A stretch of 64,000 nt of DNA from Blastococcus sp. TF02A-26 (GTDB lineage: Bacteria; Actinomycetota; Actinomycetes; Mycobacteriales; Geodermatophilaceae): assembly GCF_003319125.1 (NCBI RefSeq), contig NZ_QOHG01000003.1:276579-340578 (forward strand), given 5' to 3'. Positions 50,439-58,754 of this stretch are shown here, piece after piece. Both the position numbers and the translations under genes were made by a program. How positions within the stretch are numbered: the stretch's first letter is position 1; each line of letters opens with the position of its first letter. Below the pieces are notes generated by a model, which had not been told where the DNA came from, made no database searches, and saw only the letters and a program-made list of their open reading frames with translations.

Positions 50439-51905
50439 GTGAACGCCCCCGCCCGGCACGTCTCACTGCGCAGTGGCGTGTACGCCGACTCCGTCCGGCT
50501 GATGCAGGTCAGCCGGGACGTCGGCGCGCGCGACGGCGTCACCGCGGTCCTCGTCGCCATGGCCACCCCGCTCAACGTGGAGCTGGCCCAGGGCATGGGC
50601 CTGGCTCCCGAGGAGCCGGCGAGCCCCGAGCAGCTGCTCGTCGCGATCCGGGCCGACGACGACGCCGCCCTGGCCGGCGCGGTGGCCGCCGTCGACGCGG
50701 CGCTGGCCGAACGGCAGCGCAGCACGGCGTCGGCGCAGACCGTGCCGGTGCGCACCGTCGGAGCACGCCTCGACGCGATCGACGGCCCGGCGCTGGCCCT
50801 CGTCAGCGTGCCCGGCGCCTATGCCGTCGCCGAGGCCGCCGACGCGATCGCCGCCGGGCAGAGTGTCCTCGTCTTCTCCGACGGCGTCCCGGTCGAGCAC
50901 GAGGTCGCGCTGAAGCGCGCCGCGCACGACGCCGGCGTGCTCGTGATGGGCCCCGACTGCGGGACGGCGATCGTCTCCGGCCTCGCCCTCGGCTTCGCCA
51001 ACGTCGTCCGCCCCGGGCCGGTCGGCCTCGTCGCGGCGTCGGGCACGGGGGCGCAGCAGGTCTCCTGCCTGCTCGACATGGCCGGCGTCGGCGTCTCGCA
51101 CGTGCTGGGCGTGGGCGGCCGGGACCTCTCCGAGGCCGTCGGCGGGCTGGCCACGCTCGACGCGCTCGCCGCCCTCGACGCCGACCCCGCGACCGAGCGG
51201 GTGCTGCTGGTGTCCAAGCCCCCGGCGCCGTCGGTGGCCGCCCGTGTGGCCGAGGTGGCGGGCGGGCTCTCGACGCCCGTGCTGTCGGCGGCGCTGAGCC
51301 CCGAGTCGCCCGACCTCACCGCCGCCGTCGAGGCGCTGCTGGGGGACATGGGCGTCGACGTGCCGGACTGGCCGTCGCGGCCGGGGGCGGCCCGGACCGC
51401 GGGGAGCGGCGCCGTCCTCAAGGGCTTCTACTCCGGCGGCACGCTCGCCGACGAGGCGATGCTGCTGGCGTCGCCGGTGCTGGGTGACGTCCGCTCCAAT
51501 ACCCCGCTGCGACCCGAGCTCGCCCTCGGGTCGGACCTCTCCGTTCCGGGTCACGTCGTCGTCGACTTCGGGGACGACGCGCTGACCGTGGGCCGCGCGC
51601 ACCCGATGATCGACCCGACGCTGCGGCTGGAGGCGATCGACCGGCTGGCCGCCTCCGGCGAGCCCGCGGTGCTGCTGCTGGACGTCGTCCTCGGCTACGG
51701 CGCCGACCCCGATCCGGCGGCCGCGCTGGCCCCGGCCCTGGCCCGGACGACGTCGCCCGTGGTCGTTGCCCTGGTCGGTACCGAGGCCGATCCGCAGGGG
51801 TGGAGCCGCCAGGCCGACGCCCTCGCCGCGGCCGGCGCGCACGTCTTCGCCTCCAACGCCCAGGCCACTCGCTTCGCCCTCGACCTGCTGGGAGCCGCGC
51901 GATGA
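50439..51905 (+). CDS. fdrA: FdrA/AllF family protein (oxamate carbamoyltransferase-type subunit)
   Basis: A 488-residue FdrA homologue. It has a short N-terminal domain (VSLRSGVYADSVRLMQVS), a CoA-binding-type Rossmann domain (about 115-240; VMGPDCGTAIVSGLALGFAN; VAASGTGAQQVSCLLD), and a succinyl-CoA-ligase-like domain. E. coli FdrA (now AllF) is a subunit of oxamate carbamoyltransferase, the last carbamoyl-forming step of allantoin use. Here its stop overlaps the AllG/YlbE homologue (ATGA). The third E. coli subunit, AllH (DUF2877), was not found. It is divergent from the permease-molybdenum hydroxylase operon, implying shared control and a carbamoyl transfer in the same pathway. Confidence 0.82.
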   Translation: MNAPARHVSLRSGVYADSVRLMQVSRDVGARDGVTAVLVAMATPLNVELAQGMGLAPEEPASPEQLLVAIRADDDAALAGAVAAVDAALAERQRSTASAQTVPVRTVGARLDAIDGPALALVSVPGAYAVAEAADAIAAGQSVLVFSDGVPVEHEVALKRAAHDAGVLVMGPDCGTAIVSGLALGFANVVRPGPVGLVAASGTGAQQVSCLLDMAGVGVSHVLGVGGRDLSEAVGGLATLDALAALDADPATERVLLVSKPPAPSVAARVAEVAGGLSTPVLSAALSPESPDLTAAVEALLGDMGVDVPDWPSRPGAARTAGSGAVLKGFYSGGTLADEAMLLASPVLGDVRSNTPLRPELALGSDLSVPGHVVVDFGDDALTVGRAHPMIDPTLRLEAIDRLAASGEPAVLLLDVVLGYGADPDPAAALAPALARTTSPVVVALVGTEADPQGWSRQADALAAAGAHVFASNAQATRFALDLLGAAR

Positions 51906-53296
51906 ACCAACTGCTCGCCGGACCGCCCGCCGTCGTCGCGGCGGGTGTCGACGTCTTCTCCGACGCGCTGCGCGCCCAGGGCGCCGAGGTCTCCGACGTC
52001 GACTGGCGCCCGCCCGGCTTCGGCGACCCCGCGGACCTCGCCGCGCTGGTCCTCGACCCCCGCCGGGCCGCGGCCAACCGGACGGCGGTCGAGCGGGTGC
52101 TGGCCGCGGGCTCGGTGCTCACCGACGTCCGCCCCGCCCGCGAGGTGCTCGGGCTGGCCGACCGCACGATCCTGCACGCCGGCCCGCCGATCACCTGGGC
52201 CGATGCGTCCGGACCGCTGCGCGGCGGGCTGATCGGCTGCTGCCTGTTCGAGGGCTGGGCCTCGTCGGTCGAGGAGGCGGAGCGGATCCTCGCCGCCGGC
52301 GAGATCACGCTCGAGCCGTGCCACCACCACTCCGCCGTCGGGCCGATGGCCGGGGTGACCTCGCCGTCCATGTGGATGTGGTGCCTGGAGGACCCGGTCC
52401 AGGGCGGGAAGGCCTACTGCAACCTCAACGAGGGCTTGGGCAAGGTGCTGCGGATGGGCGCCTTCAACGAGGAGGTGCTCACCCGGCTGGCGTGGATGCG
52501 CGACGTCCTCGGGCCGGTGCTGGCTGCGGCCGTGCGGTCGATGAGCGACCCCCTCGACGTCAAGGCCGTGCTCGCCCAGATGCTGCAGATGGGCGACGAG
52601 GGGCACAACCGCAACCGCGCCGGGTCGCTGATGGCGCTGCGCGAGCTCTCCCCGGCGATCGTCGCGGTGGACGCGCCGTCGTCCGACATCGCGGCGGTGC
52701 TGCGCTTCATCGGCGGCAACGAGCACTTCTTCCTCAACCTCGGCATGCCGACGGCGAAGCTGGCCATGGACGCCGCCCGCGACGTCCCCGGGTCGACGAT
52801 GGTCACCGTCATGGCCCGCAACGGCACCGAGTTCGGCATCCAGACCGCCGGCACCGGCGACCGCTGGTTCACCGGCCCCGCGCAGACGCCGGTCGGCCTC
52901 TTCCTGGGCGACTACGGCCCCGACGACGCCAACCCCGACATCGGCGACTCCGCGATCATGGAGACCTACGGCGTCGGTGGGTTCTCGATGGCGGCCGCGC
53001 CGGCAATCGTCCGGTTCGTCGGCGGCACCGTGCCCGACGCACTGGCGACGACCGAGCGGATGTACCAGCTGACGCTCGCGGAGAACCCCGCCATGGCGAT
53101 CCCGATCCTGGGCTTCCGCGGCTCGCCGACCGGCATCGACGTCGTCTCCGTGGCGCGCACCGGGTGGCTGCCGCAGATCAACACCGGGATGGCCGGGCGG
53201 GTCGCCGGCACCGGCCAGGTGGGCGCCGGGCTGGTCCAGCCGCCGCGGGAGTGCTTCGAGCAGGCGCTGGCCGCGCTGGCCGCCGCGACGCGCTAG
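51902..53296 (+). CDS. allG: DUF1116 protein, AllG/YlbE homologue
   Basis: A 464-residue DUF1116 protein. Conserved segments: LHAGPPITWADASGPLRGGLIG, EITLEPCHHHSAVGPMAGVTSPSMW, LQMGDEGHNRNRAGSLM, and GGNEHFFLNLGMPTAKLA. In E. coli YlbE (AllG) is part of oxamate carbamoyltransferase with AllF and AllH. The translationally coupled fdrA-like gene supports the same kind of enzyme here. Since a barbiturase-type enzyme and carbamate kinase are nearby and no allantoin genes are seen, the substrate may be ureidomalonate, the one-carbon homologue of oxalurate. Its 3' end overlaps the convergent phosphatase gene by 3 bp. Confidence 0.85.
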   Translation: MNQLLAGPPAVVAAGVDVFSDALRAQGAEVSDVDWRPPGFGDPADLAALVLDPRRAAANRTAVERVLAAGSVLTDVRPAREVLGLADRTILHAGPPITWADASGPLRGGLIGCCLFEGWASSVEEAERILAAGEITLEPCHHHSAVGPMAGVTSPSMWMWCLEDPVQGGKAYCNLNEGLGKVLRMGAFNEEVLTRLAWMRDVLGPVLAAAVRSMSDPLDVKAVLAQMLQMGDEGHNRNRAGSLMALRELSPAIVAVDAPSSDIAAVLRFIGGNEHFFLNLGMPTAKLAMDAARDVPGSTMVTVMARNGTEFGIQTAGTGDRWFTGPAQTPVGLFLGDYGPDDANPDIGDSAIMETYGVGGFSMAAAPAIVRFVGGTVPDALATTERMYQLTLAENPAMAIPILGFRGSPTGIDVVSVARTGWLPQINTGMAGRVAGTGQVGAGLVQPPRECFEQALAALAAATR

Positions 53297-54375
53297 GAGC
53301 GGACCCGCAGGGCCATCAGAGCGACGTCGTCGTCGGTCTGCGGACCCAGGCCGGCGACCAGCGAGTCGCAGACCTCCTCCAGCGGCTTCGCGCTCGAGCC
53401 GTGCAGCCGGTCCACCAGGGAACCCAGGCCGGCGTCGAGGGTGGCGTCGCGCCGCTCCACCAGCCCGTCGGTGTAGAGGAACAGGGTGTCGCCCGGGGTC
53501 AGCAGGAGCTCGTGGTCGTAGCGCGGACCGGCGGCGTCGAGCCCGAGGAGGCGGTCCACCGGGCGCTCGAGCAGACCCGGGGTGCCGTCGGCGCCGACGA
53601 GCACCGGCGGCGGGTGCCCGGCGTTGGACCAGCGCAGCCCCACCGCGCCGTCCGGGGCGCGCTCGTCCAGCGTGGCGACGGTGACGGTCACCAGCGCCTC
53701 GACGTCCAGGTCGAGCAGCGCCCGGTCCAGCGCCGTGAGGACGGCGGCCGGCGACCCCACCACCGACTGCGCGAGGCCGCGGAGCATGCCGCGGGCCTGC
53801 GCCATCGTGGCGGCGGCCCGGGCGTCGTGGCCCTCGACGTCGCCGATGACCAGCATCGTCGTCCCGTCCGGGACGGCGAACGCGTCGTACCAGTCCCCGC
53901 CGATGTGCGCCCCGACGGTGGCCGGCCGGTAGCGCACCGCCGTCGTCAGGCGGTCCAGCTCCGGCGGCTGGGTGAGCAGGCTGCGCTGGACGGCGTCGGC
54001 GACGGCGAGGACGGCGCGGTCGGCGGCCTGCTCGGCGGCCAGCCGCGCGGCCTCGCGCTCCCGGTGCTGGCGCACGGTGCAGGCGGCGACCGCGGCGACC
54101 ACGCCGATGGCGACCAGCACCAGCCGGGCGATCTGGGTGGGCACCGTCTCCTCGGTGTACTGCCGGTCGTAGATGCCCAGCAACGCCGCGGTGACGAGGG
54201 CGGCCACGCCGTAGGCGGCGGTGACCCGCCGCCCCATCACGGTCGCGGCGACCATCGGTGCCACGACGGTGAGCCCGAGGACGACGTGCTCACGGCCGGC
54301 CGCGACGTCGATCGCGGCGACGGCGAACAGCGTGAGGGCGGGCGCCGCGTGGGTGCGGAGGGTCGTCGGGGTCAC
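53293..54375 (-). CDS. Membrane-anchored SpoIIE/PP2C serine phosphatase
   Basis: A 360-residue phosphatase. Four hydrophobic segments (about 10-26, 30-47, 53-70, 83-101) form a membrane domain, followed by a coiled linker (REREAARLAAEQAADRAVLA) and a PP2C/SpoIIE domain (about 135-358; HIGGDWYDAF, VIGDVEGHDA, NAGHPPPVLV, YTDGLVERRDATLDAGL, TDDDVALMALR), with the metal-binding Asp residues present. It probably dephosphorylates an anti-anti-sigma factor. GTG 54375. It appears unrelated to the carbamoyl-transfer genes it follows. Confidence 0.87.
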   Translation of the reverse strand: MTPTTLRTHAAPALTLFAVAAIDVAAGREHVVLGLTVVAPMVAATVMGRRVTAAYGVAALVTAALLGIYDRQYTEETVPTQIARLVLVAIGVVAAVAACTVRQHREREAARLAAEQAADRAVLAVADAVQRSLLTQPPELDRLTTAVRYRPATVGAHIGGDWYDAFAVPDGTTMLVIGDVEGHDARAAATMAQARGMLRGLAQSVVGSPAAVLTALDRALLDLDVEALVTVTVATLDERAPDGAVGLRWSNAGHPPPVLVGADGTPGLLERPVDRLLGLDAAGPRYDHELLLTPGDTLFLYTDGLVERRDATLDAGLGSLVDRLHGSSAKPLEEVCDSLVAGLGPQTDDDVALMALRVRS

Positions 54376-54460
54376 CGTGGCCCCTCCCCGTCCGTCGGTC
54401 CGGCCGGGGGGTCCGGGCCAGGTCCGGAGTCAGGCTAGCCGCCGGCGTCCCGCGTGGCGC

Positions 54461-55234
54461 TCAGGCGCGGGCGCAGCGGAGCAGGTCGTCCAGCGCCGCG
54501 CCGAGGGCCGGTCGGTCGGCCACCGCGGCCGGGAACGGCACCCGCAGGTCGTAGCGCGAGGCGGGGCACTCCACCCGGAAGAGGATGCCGAACCGGTCGA
54601 CGCCCAACAGGTGCACGCCGTCGTCCTCCCCGGCCCAGAGCCGCACGCGGGCGCACAGCTCGGCCAGCGGGCGGGCGTGCTCGCCGAGCAGGTCCACCTC
54701 GTCGGCGGCCAGGGGGTCGGGGCGGGCCGCGGCGAACTCCGCCGGGTCGACCTCCGTGCAGCCGGCGCCCTCGGTCAGCAGCACCTCGGCCAGGTCCAGC
54801 CGCAGCAGGCACGCGGTGAGGCCGACGTCGAGCAGGACGTCGGCCGGGCAGGCGTCGGCGAAGTCGAGCACCAGGGCCGCCTCCTCGTCGTGCGGCACCG
54901 GCGTCAGCCAGCCCACCAGCTCCAGCTGGCCGCGCACCGGGTCGCGCAGCGGGAGCACGGTGCGCCGGGTGACGGTCAGCCTGGCCGGCAGGTCGCCGAG
55001 CGGGGAGCGGCGGACGGCGGCGGCCAGGCCACCGGACCGCGGCACGACCAGCAGCACGTCGCCGGCCGCGGTGGTGGTCGCGGCCAGCACCGGCGCGGTG
55101 CCCTCTCCCAGGGTGTGCACCCAGGCGGCGGAGCAGGTGGCGACCGTGCGGGCGCGCTCGGCGGCGCTCGGGGCGGCCGGGGCGGGAGCCGCGGCGGGCT
55201 GCCGGGACGTGCGGGTCGATCGGCGTGCGGTCAT
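54461..55234 (-). CDS. DUF2470 protein, heme-utilisation (HugZ-like) type
   Basis: A 257-residue protein: disordered Ala/Pro-rich N-terminus (1-40), a split-barrel (PNPOx-like) region (about 45-150), and a C-terminal DUF2470 domain (about 160-255; [36 protein letters not shown]). DUF2470 is shared with HugZ/HutZ heme-degrading or heme-storage proteins. A strong DmdR/IdeR-type iron box overlaps its promoter 29 bp upstream of ATG 55234, so expression should rise when iron is scarce. The combination supports a role in iron recovery from heme. Confidence 0.82.
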   Translation of the reverse strand: MTARRSTRTSRQPAAAPAPAAPSAAERARTVATCSAAWVHTLGEGTAPVLAATTTAAGDVLLVVPRSGGLAAAVRRSPLGDLPARLTVTRRTVLPLRDPVRGQLELVGWLTPVPHDEEAALVLDFADACPADVLLDVGLTACLLRLDLAEVLLTEGAGCTEVDPAEFAAARPDPLAADEVDLLGEHARPLAELCARVRLWAGEDDGVHLLGVDRFGILFRVECPASRYDLRVPFPAAVADRPALGAALDDLLRCARA

Positions 55235-55262
55235 GGCTTCCCTCGCGGCTGTCGTCCGGTAG

Positions 55263-55281
55263 TAAGGTGAGCCTAACCAAA
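55263..55281 (-). promoter_or_regulatory. DmdR/IdeR-type iron box
   Basis: On the minus strand TTTGGTTAGGCTCACCTTA matches the actinobacterial iron-box consensus TTAGGTTAGGCTCACCTAA at 17 of 19 positions; TAGGCT within it can serve as the -10. It lies 29 bp before the DUF2470 gene and 12 bp before the S4 gene, and could affect both. Confidence 0.75.
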
Positions 55282-55293
55282 CTGGAGGTCTCC

Positions 55294-55896
55294 GTGAACA
55301 CTCCGCGCCCCAAGGTCCGGCTCAGCCGCCGGCTCGGGATGCCGCTCACCCCCAAGGCCGTCGCGTACTTCGAGCGCCGCCCCTATCCGCCGGGCGAGCA
55401 CGGCCGCAAGCGCAAGCAGGCCAGCGACTACTCGACCCGGCTGCTGGAGAAGCAGCGGCTGCGCGCGCAGTACGACATCAGCGAGACCCAGCTGCGCCGG
55501 GCGTTCGACCGCGCCAGGCGGACCGGTGGCAAGACCGGCGAGGCGCTGATCCAGGACCTCGAGTCGCGGCTGGACGCCACGGTCCTGCGGGCCGGGTTCG
55601 CGCGGACCATCTACCAGGCCCGCCAGTTCGTCACCCACCAGCACGTGCTGGTCAACGGCCGGCGGGTGGACCGCCCCTCCTACCGGCTGCGGCCCGGCGA
55701 CTTCGTGCAGATCGCCGAGCGGTCGCGGGCCAAGGAGCCGTTCGTCGTGGCCGCCTCGGGCGCGCACGCCGAGCCGCCGGCCTACCTGTCGGTGACGCTC
55801 GGGGACCTCGTCGCCCGGGTCGAGCGGACGCCGTCCCGCGAGGAGATCCCGGTGGTCTGCGAGGAGCAGCTGGTCGTGGAGTACTACTCCCGCTGA
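55294..55896 (+). CDS. rpsD: 30S ribosomal protein S4
   Basis: A 200-residue S4. The N-terminus ([34 protein letters not shown]) has no zinc-binding cysteines; the S4 RNA-binding domain (about 88-150; [41 protein letters not shown]) is intact, and the C-terminus [10 protein letters not shown] is canonical. It resembles the Streptomyces S4 encoded away from the ribosomal-protein clusters; whether this genome has a second rpsD cannot be seen. GTG 55294 follows GGAGG at 7 bases. A DmdR/IdeR-type box lies immediately upstream, so iron status may affect its expression. Confidence 0.9.
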   Translation: MNTPRPKVRLSRRLGMPLTPKAVAYFERRPYPPGEHGRKRKQASDYSTRLLEKQRLRAQYDISETQLRRAFDRARRTGGKTGEALIQDLESRLDATVLRAGFARTIYQARQFVTHQHVLVNGRRVDRPSYRLRPGDFVQIAERSRAKEPFVVAASGAHAEPPAYLSVTLGDLVARVERTPSREEIPVVCEEQLVVEYYSR

Positions 55897-55945
55897 TCGT
55901 CGTCCGCCCCGGTTGGCGCCGCGACGAGGGGGGCATCGACCGCGG

Positions 55946-56485
55946 GTGGCGGAACGGGACGTCGTCCGGCTGAGCAAGCGGCTGTCCTACGTGCTCCGCC
56001 ACCGGCCGGACAGCGTCGGGCTCGCCCTGGACGACGCCGGGTGGGTGGACGTCGACCCGCTGCTCGCCGCGCTCGGCATGACCCGTGCCGAGCTCGACGA
56101 CGTGGTCACCCGCAACGACAAGCGCCGGTTCGCCTTCGACGGGACCGGCACCCGGATCCGGGCCAGCCAGGGGCACAGCGTCCCCGTCGAGCTCGGGCTA
56201 CCGGCGGTCGACCCGCCACCGGTGCTGTTCCACGGCACGCCGGTGCGGAACCTCGCGGCGATCCGCGCCGAGGGGTTGCGACCGGGGAACCGGCACGCGG
56301 TGCACCTGAGCCCGGACGAGGCGACGGCCCGTGCCGTCGGGGCGCGTCGGGGCCGGCCCGTCGTCCTCGCGGTGGACGCGGCCGGGATGGCGGCCGCCGG
56401 CGCGGTCTTCACGCGCTCGGCCAACGGTGTCTGGCTGGTCGACGCCGTTCCGCCGCGGTTCCTGACGGTCGTCTCAGGCGGGTAG
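55946..56485 (+). CDS. kptA: RNA 2'-phosphotransferase, Tpt1/KptA family
   Basis: A 179-residue KptA protein. Motifs: RLSKRLSYVLRHRPDSVGLALDDAGWV at the N-terminus, TRNDKRRF, ASQGHSVPVEL, LFHGTPVRNLAAI, and HAVHLSPDEATA. The conserved Arg-His-Arg-Arg set is in place. The enzyme transfers a 2'-phosphate from RNA to NAD+, or in bacteria may cap or modify ends of repaired RNA. It begins at GTG 55946, 50 bp after rpsD, and may be cotranscribed. Its 3' end overlaps the convergent TetR gene by 12 bp. Confidence 0.87.
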   Translation: MAERDVVRLSKRLSYVLRHRPDSVGLALDDAGWVDVDPLLAALGMTRAELDDVVTRNDKRRFAFDGTGTRIRASQGHSVPVELGLPAVDPPPVLFHGTPVRNLAAIRAEGLRPGNRHAVHLSPDEATARAVGARRGRPVVLAVDAAGMAAAGAVFTRSANGVWLVDAVPPRFLTVVSGG

Positions 56486-57049
56486 GAGGTCCTCGGCTCC
56501 GGCGGTCAGGGTGGCGCGGGCGGCGGCGGGGTCGCCGAGGTAGCCGGCCACCATCGCGCCGTCGCGCAGCATCACGAAGCGTCGCGCGGCCTCCTCCGGG
56601 TCCGCGTGCCCCGCGGTCCGGTAGGCGCGGGTGACCGTCTCGGTCAGCCAGGCGCGGTGCGTGGCGACGGCGCGGTGCACGGGGTCGGCGGGGTCGGGGT
56701 GCTCGGCCGCGGCGTTGATGAAGGGGCAACCCCGGAAGCCCGGCCGGCACATCTCGGTGCCGATCGCCTCGGTCAGCCGCCGCAGCTGGGCGACCGCCGT
56801 CTCCGCGTCGGCCGGAGGGCCGCCGACGTACTCGCGGACGGCCTCGTCGACCCCGCGGAGGTAGGCGACGACGAGGTCCTCCTTGCCCGGGAAGTGCCGG
56901 TAGAAGGTGGCTCGCGTGATGCCGGCGGCGCCGACGATCCGGTCGACGCCGACGGTGTGCAGCCCCTCGGCGTAGAAGAGCTCCGCGGCCGTGCGGAGCA
57001 GGCGCTCACGGGCAGCCGAGGGGCGGGCGGGGGCGGTCACGCCGCCCAT
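56474..57049 (-). CDS. TetR family repressor, probable regulator of ohr
   Basis: A 191-residue TetR protein: HTH at about 10-58 (AARERLLRTAAELFYAEGLH, GITRATFYRHFPGKEDLVVA) and a ligand domain with MCRPGFRGCPFINAAAEH, a motif of a TetR subgroup that places two cysteines six residues apart. These cysteines could act as a redox switch. It is divergent from the ohr gene, with two matching palindromes between, so it probably represses ohr and itself. Most known ohr genes are controlled by MarR-type OhrR instead. ATG 57049; GTG 57040 is an alternative. Confidence 0.85.
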   Translation of the reverse strand: MGGVTAPARPSAARERLLRTAAELFYAEGLHTVGVDRIVGAAGITRATFYRHFPGKEDLVVAYLRGVDEAVREYVGGPPADAETAVAQLRRLTEAIGTEMCRPGFRGCPFINAAAEHPDPADPVHRAVATHRAWLTETVTRAYRTAGHADPEEAARRFVMLRDGAMVAGYLGDPAAARATLTAGAEDLLPA

Positions 57050-57058
57050 CGTAGAGGG

Positions 57059-57124
57059 AGAACGAACGTTCCGTCTTGCATGGTGGACGGCGCTGTGGTG
57101 CAGTTGGGGCAGAACGATCGTTCT
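57059..57124. promoter_or_regulatory. Paired TetR operators between tetR and ohr
   Basis: AGAACGATCGTTCT (57111-57124) is a perfect 14-bp palindrome ending 21 bp before the ohr start. AGAACGAACGTTCC (57059-57072) matches it at 12 of 14 positions and sits 10 bp from the TetR start. One site per promoter suggests control of both genes. Confidence 0.72.
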
Positions 57125-57145
57125 CTCTACCTGCTGAGGAGCCTC

Positions 57146-57568
57146 ATGGACGCCATCTACACCGCCGTCGCCACCGCCTCCGGCGACGGGCGCAACGGGC
57201 ACGCGCGCAGCTCCGACGGGATCATCGACCTCGACCTCGCCGTCCCGCGCGAGATGGGCGGCGCCGGCGGGGCGACGAACCCCGAGCAGCTGTTCGCCGC
57301 CGGGTACGCCGCCTGCTTCCACTCGGCGCTGAAGCTCGTCGCCGGCCAGAAGAAGCTGAAGCTCACCGACTCCGCCGTCACGGCCGAGGTCGGCATCGGC
57401 AGCAACGACGCCGGCGGCTTCGGGCTGACCGTGGCCCTCGAGGTGGAGCTCGGCGGCATCGACCAGGCCGCGGCCGACGACCTCGTCGAGGCCGCCCACC
57501 AGGTCTGCCCCTACTCGAACGCCACCCGCGGCAACGTCCCGGTGACCCTCACGGCCACCGTCGCCTGA
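57146..57568 (+). CDS. ohr: Organic hydroperoxide reductase (Ohr, OsmC family)
   Basis: A 140-residue Ohr: ATASGDGRNGHARSSDG at the N-terminus, NPEQLFAAGYAACFHSAL with the peroxidatic Cys (about residue 60), and HQVCPYSNATRGNVPV with the resolving Cys (about 123). It reduces fatty-acid and other organic hydroperoxides using lipoylated partners. ATG 57146 has GAGGAG upstream. The paired operators indicate peroxide-inducible expression through the divergent TetR protein. A long hairpin follows. Confidence 0.9.
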   Translation: MDAIYTAVATASGDGRNGHARSSDGIIDLDLAVPREMGGAGGATNPEQLFAAGYAACFHSALKLVAGQKKLKLTDSAVTAEVGIGSNDAGGFGLTVALEVELGGIDQAAADDLVEAAHQVCPYSNATRGNVPVTLTATVA

Positions 57569-57581
57569 GCCCCCTCCTCCG

Positions 57582-57638
57582 CGAGATCTGCACAGTCGTC
57601 ACCATCGACCGCTGATGGCGACGACTGTGCAGATCTCG
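57582..57638. repeat. Long intergenic palindrome after ohr
   Basis: Perfect 19-bp arms CGAGATCTGCACAGTCGTC (57582-57600) and its complement (57620-57638). An inner CCATC/GATGG pairing extends the stem by 5 bp after one mismatch. It lies between the convergent ohr and barbiturase-family genes and differs in sequence from the GCTCGTGC repeats. Confidence 0.75.
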
Positions 57639-57646
57639 TCGAGTCC

Positions 57647-58750
57647 TCAGGCCTTGATGATCGCGGCGACCGGGCCGCCGCCGGACGGGCCCTGGTGCAC
57701 CGCCGCGACCGACACGAACACCGCCGGGTCGCCGGTCACCGAGGCCGCGACCCCGCCGACCGTCGCCTTGATCTGCCGGTGCCAGAAGACGTCGGAGTCG
57801 TCGAGCATCGCGTTCCGCCGGCCGCGCACGTAGCCGGTCGGGTCCGCCTCGCACTTGAGGAAGACGTTGACCAGCCGGTCGCCCAGGTCGCTGACGTGCG
57901 GCCGCTCGGGCAGGTCGAGGCCCGCCTGGCGGATGGCGTCCCAGATACCGTCCTGGTCCAGCGCGTCCTTCATCACCGAGTGCCCGATGCGGTAGTTGCC
58001 CCCGTGGCCGCGCGCGTTGCCGACGACGACGATCTGCGCCCGGTCGAGCTCCACGCCGGACGAGCACGAGGCCACGGCGCTGAACAGCGACAGGTCGCGC
58101 ATGACCTGCTTCTGCTCCGGCATCTCGATCTCGCCGAGGGCGACGGCGATGCCCAGGGCCGTCGTCCCGTTGGAGAGGTCCATCGAGCCGTGCGGCTCCT
58201 CGTAGTACGTCTCCTTGCCGCGGGACTTGGCGTCGCGGATGGTCTCGATGGTCAGCAGCGGCGTCTTCGTCTGCACGTAGTGGACGTCGGCCGGGTCGGT
58301 GATGCCCGCGGCCTCCATCGCGCGGCGGACGCCCTCGGCGACCTTCTCCACCATCGAGATGCGGCCGATGTCCTCGGGCAGCAGCACGTCGCTCATCGCG
58401 TAGCCGACGGTCAGCCGCGGCTCGTCGGTCTTCTCCACGGCGTCCTCCGGGAGCGTCGCGAAGATCGTGGCGTGCGGGCTGATGACGCCGTCCGTGCCGC
58501 CGGACCAGACGATCGGGATCTCCCCGACCTCCTCCTTCGACCGGGTGCCCTTCTCCAGCAGCACCTCGCGGAAGGCGCGGTCGGCGATGATCCGCGTGTA
58601 GTCGTTGACGCCGCCGTTGCCCTCGGTCTTGCCGATGACGGCGACCACCCGGTCGGCCTCCATGACGCCCTCGTCGATGAGCTTGGCCAGCTCCGAGGCG
58701 TCGCTGACGTTGTGCAGGGGGACCTTGCGGACCTCGATCGGTGCGGGCAT
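57647..58750 (-). CDS. Ring-opening amidohydrolase (barbiturase/cyanuric acid hydrolase family)
   Basis: A 367-residue member of the AtzD/TrzD/barbiturase family, made of three related domains each supplying a Lys-Ser pair. Visible motifs: [11 protein letters not shown] and [11 protein letters not shown] in domain 1; VQTKTPLL and [16 protein letters not shown] in domain 2; KATVGGVAA and HQGPSGGGP in domain 3. The family opens barbiturate to ureidomalonate or cyanuric acid to carboxybiuret. No biuret hydrolase or allophanate hydrolase is nearby, while a nucleobase permease and a molybdenum hydroxylase are, favouring barbiturate. It follows the carbamate kinase gene by 4 bp. Confidence 0.85.
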   Translation of the reverse strand: MPAPIEVRKVPLHNVSDASELAKLIDEGVMEADRVVAVIGKTEGNGGVNDYTRIIADRAFREVLLEKGTRSKEEVGEIPIVWSGGTDGVISPHATIFATLPEDAVEKTDEPRLTVGYAMSDVLLPEDIGRISMVEKVAEGVRRAMEAAGITDPADVHYVQTKTPLLTIETIRDAKSRGKETYYEEPHGSMDLSNGTTALGIAVALGEIEMPEQKQVMRDLSLFSAVASCSSGVELDRAQIVVVGNARGHGGNYRIGHSVMKDALDQDGIWDAIRQAGLDLPERPHVSDLGDRLVNVFLKCEADPTGYVRGRRNAMLDDSDVFWHRQIKATVGGVAASVTGDPAVFVSVAAVHQGPSGGGPVAAIIKA

Positions 58751-58754
58751 TCGG

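Noticed and set aside
57647..58750. Cyanuric acid (s-triazine) degradation pathway
   Set aside because: The family would allow it, but no biuret hydrolase, allophanate hydrolase or triazine genes are present, whereas nucleobase transport and oxidation genes are.
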